Shown piece after piece: positions 1-12,320 of a stretch of DNA of 64,000 bases; the stretch's first letter is position 1; every line of letters begins with the position of its first letter. A program made the translations under genes and the position numbers. The stretch spans positions 314,343,259-314,407,258 of the forward strand of contig NC_085140.1 of assembly GCF_024139115.2 (NCBI RefSeq), read 5' to 3'. Under the pieces are notes generated by a model. That model did not search any database and was not told the origin of the DNA. It saw nothing but the letters and a program-made list of their open reading frames with translations. This stretch comes from Armigeres subalbatus (taxonomy: Eukaryota > Arthropoda > Insecta > Diptera > Culicidae).

Positions 1-1353
1 TCTTTCTCGCGCTCTCTTCGAAAGGAAAATCCATTCATAGAAAACCCCTCAACATATATCGCCGTTCGATCCGACCGGTACCGCGAGACTCATGATACCA
101 AGTCTCTCACACACCCGCGGTGCATGCTCTCTCCGATGCTCTCACGCTCTCATTATTGCGGCTTTTCCTATGTTGCGACGCAAAGGTGCCTGTGCGCACC
201 TCCTCCTGCATTCGGCTTCGGGCGCCACTCGGCAAACGCACACCAACGCGACCCGAGGACCATCGGGCTTTTGTTTTTGTTTTGTTTCGGCTTTCCACAC
301 TGGTTTCCTTCGCTCCCGCTCTCCGGGAAAATGGTCTACCTACTGATTGTGAAGCGCGCGCGGCATGTTTCGCGTGCGTTGTGCAATCTACGAAGGAGCA
401 CCCTAATCCTTGGTGCCTGGGCTTTGAGTGCGGTGTGGGTACGGCCGACCAGCAACGATGACGACGACGACGAAACGGCGATGTCACTATGTTCTGGAAT
501 GGAAACAAGTTTCATGCTACGCATTCCCCCACAAGCTGTCGACTGCGGCGACGGCGGCGACTGCTCTCGCACATTTGCTTGGCGGTATCGTGAGTGTAGA
601 CATGTATTGAGGACATGGTAAGAGAGAAGCTTCTTGTCAGCAGCTGAAGCTGCTCCTAGTGCTGGTAATGTTACCTTCCCACCACTACTGGATGAAGTGC
701 TGTGTTACGGATAGTTTACCGCTTCTATGAGGCGGGCGTCGCCGCCACCGCGCGCTAGAAGCTCAACGTAGCATAGTTTGAGAGCGCGAGAGATCATAAC
801 GTGTGTCGGATAGGCCGGGTGAAATTTGTATGTTAAGACAAAATTATGCTGTGTTCAATGAGCTGGCATTATTGGCACCCACAAGGAACCATAAATGTAC
901 TTCGAAATAAATAGTTTGCAGTAATGTGAGCAAATTGTCATGAATTATTGCAATTCAAAAACGGAGTTTTTCGTATACTCATTTCGAAGAGGATAAAGTG
1001 TGGAGACGCATGGTACACCGTAAGATGGAAACATGAGTCGTTTTGTCTAGCAAAAAATAACTAATTTGAGTGGCGCATTGGGCTTTCAAGCTCAATTTTG
1101 GAGGAAACATAAAGCCTTCAATAATACTTATTTCATGGAAAATGCTTATTTTCGATTTTTAATATTGTCTACACCAGAGGTTCCCAATCTTGTTGGATAT
1201 GCGACTCATCTGGCAGAATCCCATATTGCTTGCGAACTACCTAGTTATATGCATTTTTGTTTTGCAAAGTGGATAAAGATAGATCAAATCATAAGAATGA
1301 ATTGATTCATAACTGTATTTGCCAAAATCTCAGCAATATTTTATTATATTCAG
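1..1353. other. Unique DNA, no recognisable gene
   Basis: The first 620 bases are GC-rich and open in several frames on both strands, but no translation resembles a known family and the frames overlap each other. A donor-like GTAAGAG follows ATG at about 618, so a 5' exon is possible but unsupported. From about 840 to 1353 the sequence becomes AT-rich and runs into degenerate GGATTTGGATT units of the satellite. No RNA gene or terminal inverted repeat was seen. Confidence 0.5.
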
Positions 1354-1756
1354 AATGGATTTAATTTGGATTGGATTTGGATAAGATTTGGATTGGATTT
1401 GGATCGGATTTGGATTGGATTTGCATTGGATTTGGATTGAATTTGGATTAAATTTGGATTGAATTTGAATTGGACTGGGATTGGATTTGGATTGGATTTG
1501 GATTGAATTTGAATTGAATTTGGATTGTATTTGGAATGGATTCGGATTGGATTTAGATTGGATTTGGATTGGATTTAGATTGGATTTGGATTGGACTTGA
1601 ATTGAATTTGAATTGGATTTGGATTGGATTTGAATTGGATTCGATTGGATTTTGATTGGATTTGGATTGGATTTAGATTGGATTTGGATTGGATTTGGAT
1701 TGGATTTGGATTGGATTTGGATTGGATTTGGATTGGATTTGGATTGGATTTGGATT
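1354..1756 (+). repeat. Left edge of the satellite: degenerate 11-bp units
   Basis: This edge is built from GGATTTGGATT (11 bp) with many point changes (TGAATTTG, TGCATTGG, TTAGATTGG), which become nearly perfect between about 1660 and 1756 just before the switch to the 10-bp unit. Divergence increases outward, as expected for an array homogenised from the centre. Confidence 0.85.
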
Positions 1757-4700
1757 GGTTTGGTTGGTTTGGATTGGTTGGATTGGTTTGGATTGGTTGG
1801 ATTGGTTTGGATTGGTTTGGATTGGTTTGGATTGGTTTGGATTGGTTGGATTGGTTTGGATTGGATTTGGTTGGTTTGGATTGGTTTGGATTGGTTTGGA
1901 TTGGTTTGGTTGGATTTGGTTGGTTTGGATTGGTTTGGATTGGTTTGGATTGGTTTGGATTGGTTTGGATTGGTTTGGGATTGGTTTGGATTGGTTTGGT
2001 TGGTTTGGATTGGTTTGGATTGGTTTGGATTTGGATTGGTTTGGGATTGGTTTGGATTGGTTTGGTTGGTTTGGATTGGTTTGGATTGGTTTGGATTGGT
2101 TTGGATTGGTTTGGATTGGTTTGGATTGGTTTGGATTGGTTTGGATTTGGTTGGATTGGTTTGGTTGGTTTGGATTGGTTTGGATTGGTTTGGATTGGTT
2201 TGGATTGGTTTGGTTTGGTTTGGATTGGTTTGGATTGGTTTGGTTGGTTTGGATTGGTTTGGATTGGTTTGGATTGGTTTGGATTGGTTTGGTTGGTTTG
2301 GATTGGTTTGGTTGGTTTGGATTGGTTTGGATTGGTTTGGATTGGTTGGTTTGGATTGGTTTGGATTGGTTTGGATTGGTTTGGATTGGTTTGGTTGGAT
2401 TTGGATTGGTTTGGATTGGTTTGGATTGGTTTGGTTGGTTGGATTGGTTGGTTTGGATTGGTTTGGATTGGTTTGGATTGGTTTGGTTGGTTTGGATTGG
2501 TTTGGATTGGTTTGGATTGGTTTGGATTGGTTTGGATTGGATGTGGATTGGTTTGGATTGGTTTGGATTGGTTTGGATTGGTTTGGATTGGTTTGGATTG
2601 GACTTGGATTGGACTTGGATTGGACTTGGATTGGACTTGGATTGGTTTGGATTGGTTTGGATTGGTTTGGATTGAGTTGGATTGGTTTGGATTGGTTGGA
2701 TTGGTTTGGATTGGTTTGGTTTGGATTGGTTTGGATTGGTTTGGATTGGTTTGGATTGGTTTGGATTGGTTTGGATTGGTTTGGATTGGTTTGGTTGGTT
2801 TGGATTGGTTTGGATTGGTTTGGATTGGTTGGATTGGTTTGGATTGGTTTGGTTTGGTTTGGATTGGTTTGGATTGGTTTGGATTGGTTTGGATTGGTTT
2901 GGATTGGACTTGGATTGGACTTGGATTGGACTTGGATTGGTTTGGATTGGTTTGGATTGGTTTGGATTGAGTTGGATTGGTTTGGATTGGTTTGGATTGG
3001 TTTGGATTGGTTTGGATTGGTTTGGTTTGGATTGGTTTGGATTGGTTTGGTTGGTTTGGATTGGTTTGGATTGGTTTGGGATTGGTTTGGATTGGTTTGG
3101 ATTGGTTTGGATTGGTTTGGATTGGTTTGGATTGGTTTGGGATTGGACTTGGATTGGACTTGGGATTGGACTTGGATTGGTTGGGATTGGTTTGGATTGG
3201 TTTGGATTGGTTTGGATTGGTTGGATTGGTTTGGATTGGTTTGGTTGGTTTGGTTTGGATTGGTTTGGTTGGTTTGGATTGGTTTGGATTGGTTTGGATT
3301 GGTTGGATTGGTTTGGATTGGTTTGGATTGGTTTGGTTGGTTTGGATTGGTTTGGATTGGTTTGGTTGGTTTGGATTGGTTTGGATTGGTTTGGATTGGT
3401 TTGGATTGGTTTGGTTGGTTTGGTTGGTTTGGATTGGTTTGGATTGGTTTGGATTGGTTTGGATTGGTTTGGATTGGTTTGGTTGGTTTGGTTGGACTTG
3501 GATTGGTTTGGATTGGATTGGGATTGGTTTGGATTGGGTTGGTTGGTTTGGTTGGTTTGGTTTGGGATTGGTTTGGATTGGTTTGGATTGGTTTGGATTG
3601 GTTTGGATTGGTTTGGATTGGTTTGGATTGGTTTGGATTGGTTTGGATTGGTTTGGATTGGTTTGGATTGGTTTGGTTGGTTTGGATTGGTTTGGATTGG
3701 TTTGGTTGGTTTGGATTGGTTTGGATTGGTTTGGATTGGTTTGGATTGGTTTGGATTGGTTTGGATTGGTTTGGATTGGTTTGGATTGGTTTGGATTGGT
3801 TTGGTTGGTTGGTTTGGTTGGTTTGGTTGGATTGGTTTGGATTTGGTTGGATTGGTTTGGTTGGTTTGGATTGGTTTGGTTGGTTGGATTGGTTTGGATT
3901 GGTTTGGATTGGTTTGGTTGGTTTGGATTGGTTTGGATTGGTTTGGTTGGTTTGGATTGGTTTGGATTGGTTTGGATTGGTTTGGTTGGTTTGGATTGGT
4001 TTGGATTGGTTTGGATTGGTTTGGGATTGGTTTGGATTGGTTTGGATTGGTTTGGTTGGTTTGGATTGGTTTGGATTGGTTTGGTTGGTTTGGTTGGTTT
4101 GGATTGGTTTGGATTGGTTTGGATTGGTTTGGATTGGTTTGGATTGGTTTGGATTGGTTGGATTGGTTTGGTTGGTTTGGATTGGTTTGGATTGGTTTGG
4201 ATTGGTTTGGATTGGTTTGGATTGGTTTGGATTGGTTTGGATTGGTTGGATTGGTTGGTTGGTTTGGATTGGTTTGGTTGGTTTGGTTGGTTTGGATTGG
4301 TTTGGATTGGTTTGGTTGGTTTGGTTGGTTTGGATTGGTTTGGTTGGTTTGGATTGGTTTGGATTGGTTTGGTTGGTTTGGATTGGTTTGGTTGGTTTGG
4401 ATTGGTTTGGTTTGGTTGGTTGGATTGGTTTGGTTGGTTTGGATTGGTTTGGATTGGTTTGGATTGGTTTGGATTGGTTTGGATTGGTTTGGATTGGTTT
4501 GGATTGGTTTGGATTGGTTTGGATTGGTTTGGGTTGGTTTGGATTGGTTGGTTGGTTGGATTTGGTTGGTTTGGTTGGTTTGGATTGGTTTGGATTGGTT
4601 TGGATTGGTTTGGATTGGTTTGGATTGGTTTGGATTGGTTTGGATTGGTTGGATTGGTTTGGATTGGTTTGGATTGGTTTGGTTGGTTTGGATTGGTTTG

Positions 4701-7259
4701 GATTGGTTTGGTTGGTTGGATTGGGTTTGGTTGGTTTGGATTGGTTTGGATTGGTTTGGATTGGTTTGGATTGGTTTGGATTGGTTTGGTTGGTTTGGAT
4801 TGGTTTGGTTTGGATTGGTTTGGATTGGTTTGGTTGGTTGGATTGGTTTGGTTGGTTTGGATTGGTTTGGATTGGTTTGGATTGGTTTGGATTGGTTGGA
4901 TTGGTTTGGATTGGTTTGGATATTGGTTTGGATTGGTTGGTTTGGATTGGTTGGTTTGGTTGGTTTGGTTTGGATTGGTTTGGATTGGTTTGGTTGGTTT
5001 GGATTGGTTTGGATTGGTTTGGATTGGTTTGGTTGGTTTGGTTTGGTTTGGATTGGTTTGGTTGGTTTGGTTGGTTTGGATTGGTTTGGATTGGTTTGGT
5101 TGGTTTGGATTGGTTTGGTTGGTTTGGATTGGTTTGGTTGGTTTGGATTGGTTTGGATTGGTTGGATTGGTTTGGATTGGTTTGGATTGGTTTGGGATGG
5201 TTTGGATTGGATTTGGATTGGTTTGGATTTGGATGGTTGGTTTGGTTGGTTTGGTTTGGTTGGTTTGGATTGGTTTGGATTGGTTTGGATTGGTTTGGAT
5301 TGGTTTGGATTGGTTTGGTTGGTTTGGTTTGGTTGGTTTGGATTGGTTTGGTTGGTTTGGATTGGTTTGGTTGGTTTGGATTGGTTTGGATTGGTTTGGA
5401 TTGGTTTGGATTGGTTTGGATTGGTTTGGATTGGTTTGGATTGGTTTGGATTGGTTTGGATTGGTTTGGATTGGTTGGATTGGTTTGGATTGGTTTGGAT
5501 TGGTTTGGATTGGTTTGGATTGGATTGGTTTGGTTGGTTTGGATTGGTTTGGATTGGTTTGGATTGGTTTGGATTGGTTTGGATTGGTTTGGATTGGTTG
5601 GATTGGTTTGGATTGGTTTGGATTGGTTTGGTTGGTTTGGATTGGTTGGATTGGTTTGGATTGGTTTGGTTTGGATTGGTTTGGATTGGTTTGGATTGGT
5701 TGTGGTTGGTTTGGATTGGTTTGGATTGGTTTGGATTGGTTTGGATTGGTTTGGATTGGTTTGGATTGGTTTGGATTGGTTTGGTTGGTTTGGATTGGTT
5801 GGATTGGTTTGGATTGGTTGGATTGGACTTGGTTGGATTGGACTTGGATTGGTTTGGATTGGTTTGGATTGGGTTGGATTGGTTTGGATTGGTTTGGTTG
5901 GTTGGATTGGTTTGGATTGGTTTGGATTGGTTTGGTTGGTTTGGATTGGTTTGGTTGGTTTGGATTGGTTTGGTTGGTTTGGATTGGTTTGGATTGGTTT
6001 GGTTGGTTTGGATTGGTTTGGTTGGTTTGGATTGGTTTGGATTGGTTTGGATTGGTTTGGGTTGGTTTGGATTGGTTTGGATTGGTTTGGATTGGTTTGG
6101 ATTGGTTTGGTTGGTTTGGATTGGTTTGGTTGGTTTGGATTGGTTTGGATTGGTTTGGATTGGTTTGGATTGGTTTGGATTGGTTTGGATTGGTTTGGGA
6201 TTGGTTTGGATTGGTTTGGGATTGGTTTGGATTGGTTTGGATTTGGATTTGGTTGGATTGGTTTGGATTGGTTTGGATTGGTTTGGATTGGTTTGGATTG
6301 GTTTGGTTGGTTTGGATTGGTTTGGATTGGTTTGGTTGGTTTGGATTGGTTTGGATTGGTTGGTTGGTTGGATTGGTTTGGTTGGTTTGGTTGGTTTGGT
6401 TGGTTTGGATTGGTTTGGATTGGTTTGGATTGGTTTGGTTGGTTTGGATTGGTTTGGTTGGTTTGGATTGGTTTGGATTGGTTTGGTTGGTTTGGATTGG
6501 TTTGGATTGGTTTGGATTGGTTTGGTTGGTTTGGATTGGTTTGGTTGGTTTGGTTGGTTTGGATTGGTTTGGATTGGTTTGGATTGGTTTGGTTGGTTTG
6601 GATTGGTTTGGATTGGATTTGGTTTGGTTGGTTTGGATTGGTTTGGATTGGTTTGGATTGGTTTGGGATTGGTTTGGATTGGTTTGGGATTGGTTTGGAT
6701 TGGTTTGGGATTGGTTTGGGATTGGTTTGGGATTGGATTTGGTTGGATTTGGATTGGTTTGGATTGGTTTGGATTGGTTTGGATTGGTTTGGTTGGTTTG
6801 GATTGGTTTGGATTGGTTTGGATTGGTTTGGATTGGTTTGGATTGGTTTGGATTGGTTTGGATTGGTTTGGATTGGTTTGGTTGGTTTGGTTGGTTTGGA
6901 TTGGTTTGGATTGGTTTGGATTGGTTTGGATTGGTTTGGATTGGTTTGGTTGGTTTGGATTGGTTTGGATTGGTTTGGATTGGTTTGGTTGGTTTGGTTG
7001 GTTTGGATTGGTTTGGTTGGTTTGGATTGGTTTGGTTGGTTTGGATTGGTTTGGATTGGTTTGGTTGGTTTGGATTGGTTTGGATTGGTTTGGATTGGTT
7101 TGGATTGGTTTGGTTGGATTGGTTGGTTTGGATTGGATTTGGATTGGTTTGGATTGGTTTGGTTGGTTTGGATTGGTTTGGATTGGTTTGGATTGGTTTG
7201 GATTGGTTTGGATTGGTTTGGATTGGTTTGGATTGGTTTGGATTGGTTTGGATTGGTTT

Positions 7260-8035
7260 GGGATTGTGTTTGGATTGGATTTTGGATTGGTTTGGATTGG
7301 TTTGGATTGGTTTGGTGGATTTGGTTGGTTGGTTTGGATTGGACTTGTATTGGTTTGGATTGGTTGGATTGGTTTGGATTGGTTGGGATTGTTTGGATTG
7401 GTTGGATTGGTTGGATTGGTTTGGATTGTGTTTGGATTGGTTTGGATTGGTTTGGATTGGTTTGGATTGGTTTGGTTTTGTTGGATTGGTTTGGGATTGG
7501 TTGGTTTGGATTGGTTTGGATTGGATTGGGATTGGTTAGGGATTGGTTTGGATTGGTTTGTGTTGGTTTGGTTGGTTTGGATTGGTTTGGATTGGATTAG
7601 GGGATTGTGTTTGGATTGGAGCGGATTGGATTTGGTTGGTTTGGTTGGTTTGGTTGGTTTGGATTGGTTTGGATTGGTTTGGTTGGTTTGGTTTGGTTTG
7701 GATTGGTTTGGATTGGTTTAGAGTTGGTTTGGATTGGTTTGGATTGGTTTGGATTGGTTTGGTTGGTTTGGATTGGTTTGGATTGGTTTGGATTGTATTT
7801 GGGTTGGTTTGGGATTGGTTTGGATTGGTTTGGTTGGTTTGGTTGTGTTTGGATTGGTTTGGATTGGTTTGGATTGGTTGGATTTTGTTTGGATTGGTTT
7901 GGATTGGTTTGGATTGGTTTGGATTGGATTGGGATTGGATTAGGTTGGTTTGGATTGGTTTGTATTGGTTGTTGGTTGGATTGGTTTGGATTGGATTGGG
8001 ATTGTGTTGGTTGGATTGGTTGGATTGGATTTGGA
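7260..8035 (+). repeat. Diverged island inside the satellite (copy 1)
   Basis: Within the otherwise monotonous array this stretch carries marker variants: TTGTGTTTGG, GGGATTGTG, GGAGCGGATTGG (about 7617-7628), GATTAGG, TTTGTATTGG. The same variants recur together in a second island at about 9440-10215, so the two islands look like copies of one older segment. Confidence 0.7.
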
Positions 8036-9439
8036 TTGGTTTGGATTGGTTTGGATTGGTTTGGTTGGTTTGGATTGGTTTGGTTGGTTTGGATTGGTTG
8101 GATTGGTTTGGTTGGTTTGGATTGGTTTGGGTTGGTTTGGATTGGTTTGGTTGGTTTGGTTGGTTTGGTTGGTTTGGATTGGTTTGGATTGGTTTGGTTG
8201 GTTTGGATTGGTTTGGATTGGTTTGGATTGGTTTGGATTGGTTTGGTTGGTTTGGATTGGTTTGGATTGGTTTGGATTGGTTTGGATTGGTTTGGATTGG
8301 TTTGGATTGGTTTGGTTGGATTTGGATTGGTTTGGATTGGTTTGGTTGGTTTGGATTGGTTGGGATTGGTTTGGATTGGTTTGGATTGGTTTGGATTGGT
8401 TTGGATTGGTTTGGTTGGTTTGGTTGGTTGGATTGGATTTGGGTTTGGATTGGTTTGGATTGGTTTGGTTGGTTTGGTTGGTTTGGATTGGTTGGATTGG
8501 TTTGGTTGGTTTGGTTGGTTTGGATTGGTTTGGATTGGTTTGGTTGGTTGGATTGGTTTGGATTGGTTTGGTTGGTTGGATTGGTTTGGTTGGTTTGGAT
8601 TGGTTTGGTTGGTTTGGATTGGTTTGGATTGGTTTGGTTGGTTTGGTTGGTTTGGATTGGTTTGGTTGGTTTGGATTGGTTTGGATTGGTTTGGATTGGT
8701 TTGGATTGGTTTGGATTGGTTTGGATTGGTTTGGATTGGTTTGGTTGGTTTGGATTGGTTTGGGATTGGTTTGGTTGGTTTGGGATTGGTTTGGTTGGTT
8801 TGGTTGGTTTGGATTGGTTTGGTTGGTTTGGTTGGTTTGGATTGGTTTGGATTGGTTTGGATTGGTTGGATTGGTTGGATTGGTTTGGATTTGGTTTGGA
8901 TTGGTTTGGTTGGTTTGGATTGGTTTGGATTGGTTTGGATTGGTTTGGGATTGGTTTGGATTGGATTTGGATTGGTTTGGATTGGTTTGGATTGGTTTGG
9001 ATTGGTTTGGATTGGTTTGGTTGGTTTGGATTGGTTTGGTTGGTTGGATTGATTGGTTGGTTTGGTTGGTTTGGATTGGTTTGGATTGGTTGGATTGGTT
9101 TGGATTGGTTTGGATTGGTTTGGATTGGTTTGGATTGGTTTGGATTGGTTTGGATTGGTTGGTTGGTTTGGATTGGTTTGGATTGGTTTGGTTGGTTTGG
9201 ATTGGTTTGGTTGGTTGGATTGGTTGGGTTGGTTTGGATTGGTTTGGATTGGTTGGTTGGTTTGGATTGGTTTGGTTGGTTTGGATTGGTTTGGATTGGT
9301 TTGGATTGGTTTGGATTGGTTTGGATTGGTTTGGATTGGTTTGGATTGGTTTGGTGTTGGTTTGGATTGGTTTGGATTGGTTTGGTTGGTTTGGTTGGTT
9401 TGGATTGGTTTGGTTGGATTTGGATTGGTTTGGTTGGTT

Positions 9440-10215
9440 TGGGATTGGTTTGGATTGTTTGGGATTGGTTTGATTGGATTTGGATTGGTTTGGATTGGTT
9501 TGGATTGGTTTGGATTGGTTTGGATTGGACTTGGATTGGTTTGGATTGGTTTGGATTGGTTTGGATTGGTTGGATTGTGTTTGGTTGGATTTGGATTGGT
9601 TTGGATTGGTTGGATTGGTTTGGTTGGTTTGGATTGGTTTTGGATTGGTTTGGATTGGTTGGTTTGTTTGGATTGGTTTGGATTGGATTGGTTTGGATTG
9701 GTTTGGATTGGATTGGGATTGGATTGGGTTGGTTTGGATTGGTTTGTGTTGGTTTGTGTTGGTTTGGATTGGTTTGGTTGGATTGGGATTGTGTTTGGAT
9801 TGGAAACGGATTGGTTTGGATTGGTTTGGATTGGTTTGGATTGGTTTGGATTGGTTTGGTTGGTTTGGATTGGTTTGGTTGGTTTGGATTGGTTTAAATT
9901 GGTTTGGATTGGTTTGGATTGGTTTGGATTGGTTTAAGTTGGTTTGGTTGGTTTGGATTGGTTTGGATTGTGTTTGGGTTGGTTTGGATTGGTTTGGATT
10001 GGTTTGGATTGTTGTTTGGATTGGTTTGGGTTGGTTTGGTTGGTTTGGTTTTTGTTTAGTTGGTTTGGATTGGATTGGTTTGGATTGGATTTGGATTGGA
10101 TTAGGTTGGTTTGGATTGGTTTGGATTGGTTTGTGTTGGTTTGTGTTGGTTTGGATTGGTTTGGATTGGATTAGGTTGTGTTTGGATTGGAGCGGATTGG
10201 TTTGGATTGGTTTGG
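9440..10215 (+). repeat. Diverged island inside the satellite (copy 2)
   Basis: This island has the same marker variants as 7260-8035: GTTTGTGTTGG twice in a row near 9745 and again near 10133, GGAAACGGATTGG near 9800, GGAGCGGATTGG near 10188, and GATTAGGTTG. The double occurrence of the GTTTGTGTTGG pair implies a further internal duplication of about 390 bp. Confidence 0.65.
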
Positions 10216-11029
10216 ATTGGATTTGGATTGGTTTGGATTGGTTTGGTTGGTTTGGTTGGTTTGGATTGGTTTGGTTGGTTTGGATTGGTTTGGGTTGGTT
10301 TGGATTGGTTTGGATTGGTTTGGTTGGTTGGATTGGTTTGGTTTGGTTGGTTTGGATTGGTTTGGTTGGTTTGGATTGGTTTGGATTGGTTTGGATTGGT
10401 TTGGTTGGTTTGGATTGGTTTGGTTGGTTTGGGTTGGTTTGGATTGGTTTGGATTGGTTTGGATTGGTTTGGTTGGTTTGGTTGGTTTGGATTGGTTTGG
10501 TTGGTTTGGATTGGTTTGGATTGGTTTGGTTGGTTTGGATTGGTTTGGGATTGGTTTGGATTGGTTGGATTGGTTTGGATTGGTTTGGTTGGATTTGGAT
10601 TGGTTTGGATTGGTTTGGATTGGTTGGATTGGTTTGGTTGGTTTGGTTGGTTTGGATTGGTTTGGATTGGTTTGGATTGGTTTGGATTGGTTTGGATTGG
10701 TTTGGATTGGTTTGGGTTGGTTGGATTGGTTTGGATTGGTTTGGATTGGTTTGGATTGGTTGGATTGGTTTGGTTGGTTTGGATTGGTTGGATTGGTTTG
10801 GATTGGTTTGGTTGGTTTGGATTGGTTTGGATTGGTTTGGATTGGTTTGGATTGGTTTGGTTGGTTGGATTGGTTTGGTTGTGTTTGGGTTGGTTTGGAT
10901 TGGATTGGATTTGGTTGGTTTGGGTTGGTTTGGATTGGTTTGGATTGGTTTGGATTGGTTTGGATTGGTTTGGATTGGTTTGGATTGGTTGGATTGGATG
11001 TGGATTGGTTTGGATTGGACTTGTTGGAT

Positions 11030-11278
11030 TTGGATTGGATTTGGATTGGATTGGTTTGGGATTGGGATGGGATTTTGTTTGGATTGGTTTAGGTTTGGAT
11101 TTGGTTTGGATTGGATTTGGATTGGATTTGGATTGGATTTGGATTGGATTAGGATTGGATTTGGATTGGATTTGGATTGGATTTGGATTGGATTTGGATT
11201 GGATTTGGATTGGATTTGGATTGTATTTGGATTGTATTTGGATTGTATTTGGATTGGATTTGGATTGGATTTGTATTG
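11030..11278 (+). repeat. Right edge of the satellite: 11-bp units again
   Basis: The array returns to the 11-bp GGATTTGGATT form at its right edge, with TTGTATTTGG variants from 11221. It ends abruptly at about 11278, where LINE coding sequence begins. This matches the 11-bp form of the left edge. Confidence 0.8.
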
Positions 11279-12320
11279 GAAGACCAATGGACCGCCATCA
11301 AGAATGCCTTCATCGCCACCAACGAGAATAATTTCGGCGAACTGTGCACCCAGAGAAAACAATGGATCAATACCGAAGCTTCCTTAACTGCATGATATTC
11401 AAACAGCCATCCAAAGCATGAAATTGAATAAAGCCCCAGGGGTCGATCGCATATCAGCAAAGATGCTCAAAGCTGACCCCATGGCATCCGCTCAACTACT
11501 GCATCGTTTCTTCCGTAATATCTGGGACACCGCAACTTTCCCGGTCGACTGTATGCAAGTTCTATGCAAAGTTATCCTAGCCGGATTCAGGAGAAGATCG
11601 ATGCGACTCTCCGGCGGCAGCAGGCCGGATTCCGTGCCGGAAGATCCTTTGTGGACCATATTGTCACGCTCCGTATAATTCTGGAGCAGGTCAACTAATT
11701 CCAAGAATGCCTTTACTTGGTTTTCATTGACTACGAAAAAGCTTTTGACCGTCTCAATTACGAGAATATGTGGGGCGCCCTGCGACGTAAGGGGGTTCCT
11801 GAGAAAATCAGCGGCCTCATCGAGGCACAGTACGAGGCCTTTTCGTGTAGAGTGCTGCACGACGGGGTCTTGTCCGGCCCTAACCGGGTCTTAGCTGGTG
11901 TGAGGCAAGGATGTATTCTATCACCGTCCATCTTGCAAGTCGGCGCGTGCCTAAGTGCACATCCGGAGCAAATACTGCCAGGAATTACCATTTGGCTGGC
12001 CGACGTTTGGTTATTCGTTTCCGGGGTTGACAACTGTTGGCTATCCGGTCGGCAGACGACTTCCAGCGAGCGGTGCGTATTGTACAAGCCGATCGTCCCC
12101 GAGCTTAGCAAGACCTGCCAAGTGAGAATCACCGAGCCTGCTAACATCCTGCCCAGAGGTGGTTCTCGTCCGAACCGACGGGCGGTACCACGCCACGAAC
12201 GCCATTTTGTCATACGGCGTCCTGACAACGACAGCTATTGTTCGTCCCAGCTTCTCTCACGCATCGTGCCAACTAACGCCGTGCTATCGGCTTCCGTCAA
12301 CGGATGAAAATTCCGTAATT
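11279..12320 (+). pseudogene. Broken non-LTR retrotransposon ORF2 (reverse transcriptase)
   Basis: The translation in several frames gives LINE reverse transcriptase pieces in the right order. A pre-RT segment (DQWTAIKNAF, about 11281-11395) is followed by the early RT motif KAPGVDRIS (11430-11456). Motif A, FIDYEKAFDRLN, lies in the open frame starting at 11717, and motif B, GVRQGCILSP, is at about 11900-11929. The catalytic ADD box is degraded: a WLADVW-like remnant appears near 12000 after an apparent deletion. At least two frameshifts separate the pieces, and the region after 12020 reads only in fragments. The 5' end is cut exactly at the satellite edge and no endonuclease domain is present. 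The clade is uncertain (RTE- or jockey-like). The element is dead. Confidence 0.85.

Larger units (their letters stand above)
1354..11278 (+). repeat. About 9.9-kb G/T-rich short-period satellite (TTTGGATTGG family)
   Basis: The array consists of 10-bp units TTTGGATTGG mixed with a 9-bp form TTTGGTTGG and an 11-bp form GGATTTGGATT. The + strand has almost no C. None of the monomers contains TAA, TAG or TGA in any frame or phase, so all three + frames are open for up to about 2,000 codons (repeats of Trp-Ile-Gly-Leu-Asp/Val) and a minus frame is open for over 1,100 codons (Asn-Gln-Ser-Lys-Pro-type). Because 10 is not divisible by 3, and because several frames are open at once, these are not genes. 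Short GG runs every 3-4 bases could form two-tier G-quadruplexes (inference). Array length in an assembly may be inexact. Confidence 0.95.

Noticed and set aside
107..621. Protein-coding gene in the GC-rich start
   Set aside because: Three or four overlapping frames on both strands are equally open, with no recognisable domain. A non-coding exon with donor at 618 is possible but unsupported.
1354..11278. Telomere repeat
   Set aside because: The unit is not TTAGG or another known telomeric motif, units vary from 9 to 11 bp, and the array is internal with a LINE directly adjoining.
1624..11387. Giant open frames (up to 1,982 codons) of Trp/Gly/Leu/Asp repeats and a minus-strand Asn/Gln/Pro/Lys frame
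   Set aside because: They result from a stop-free 9-11-bp monomer, are open in several frames at once and change phase with each unit.
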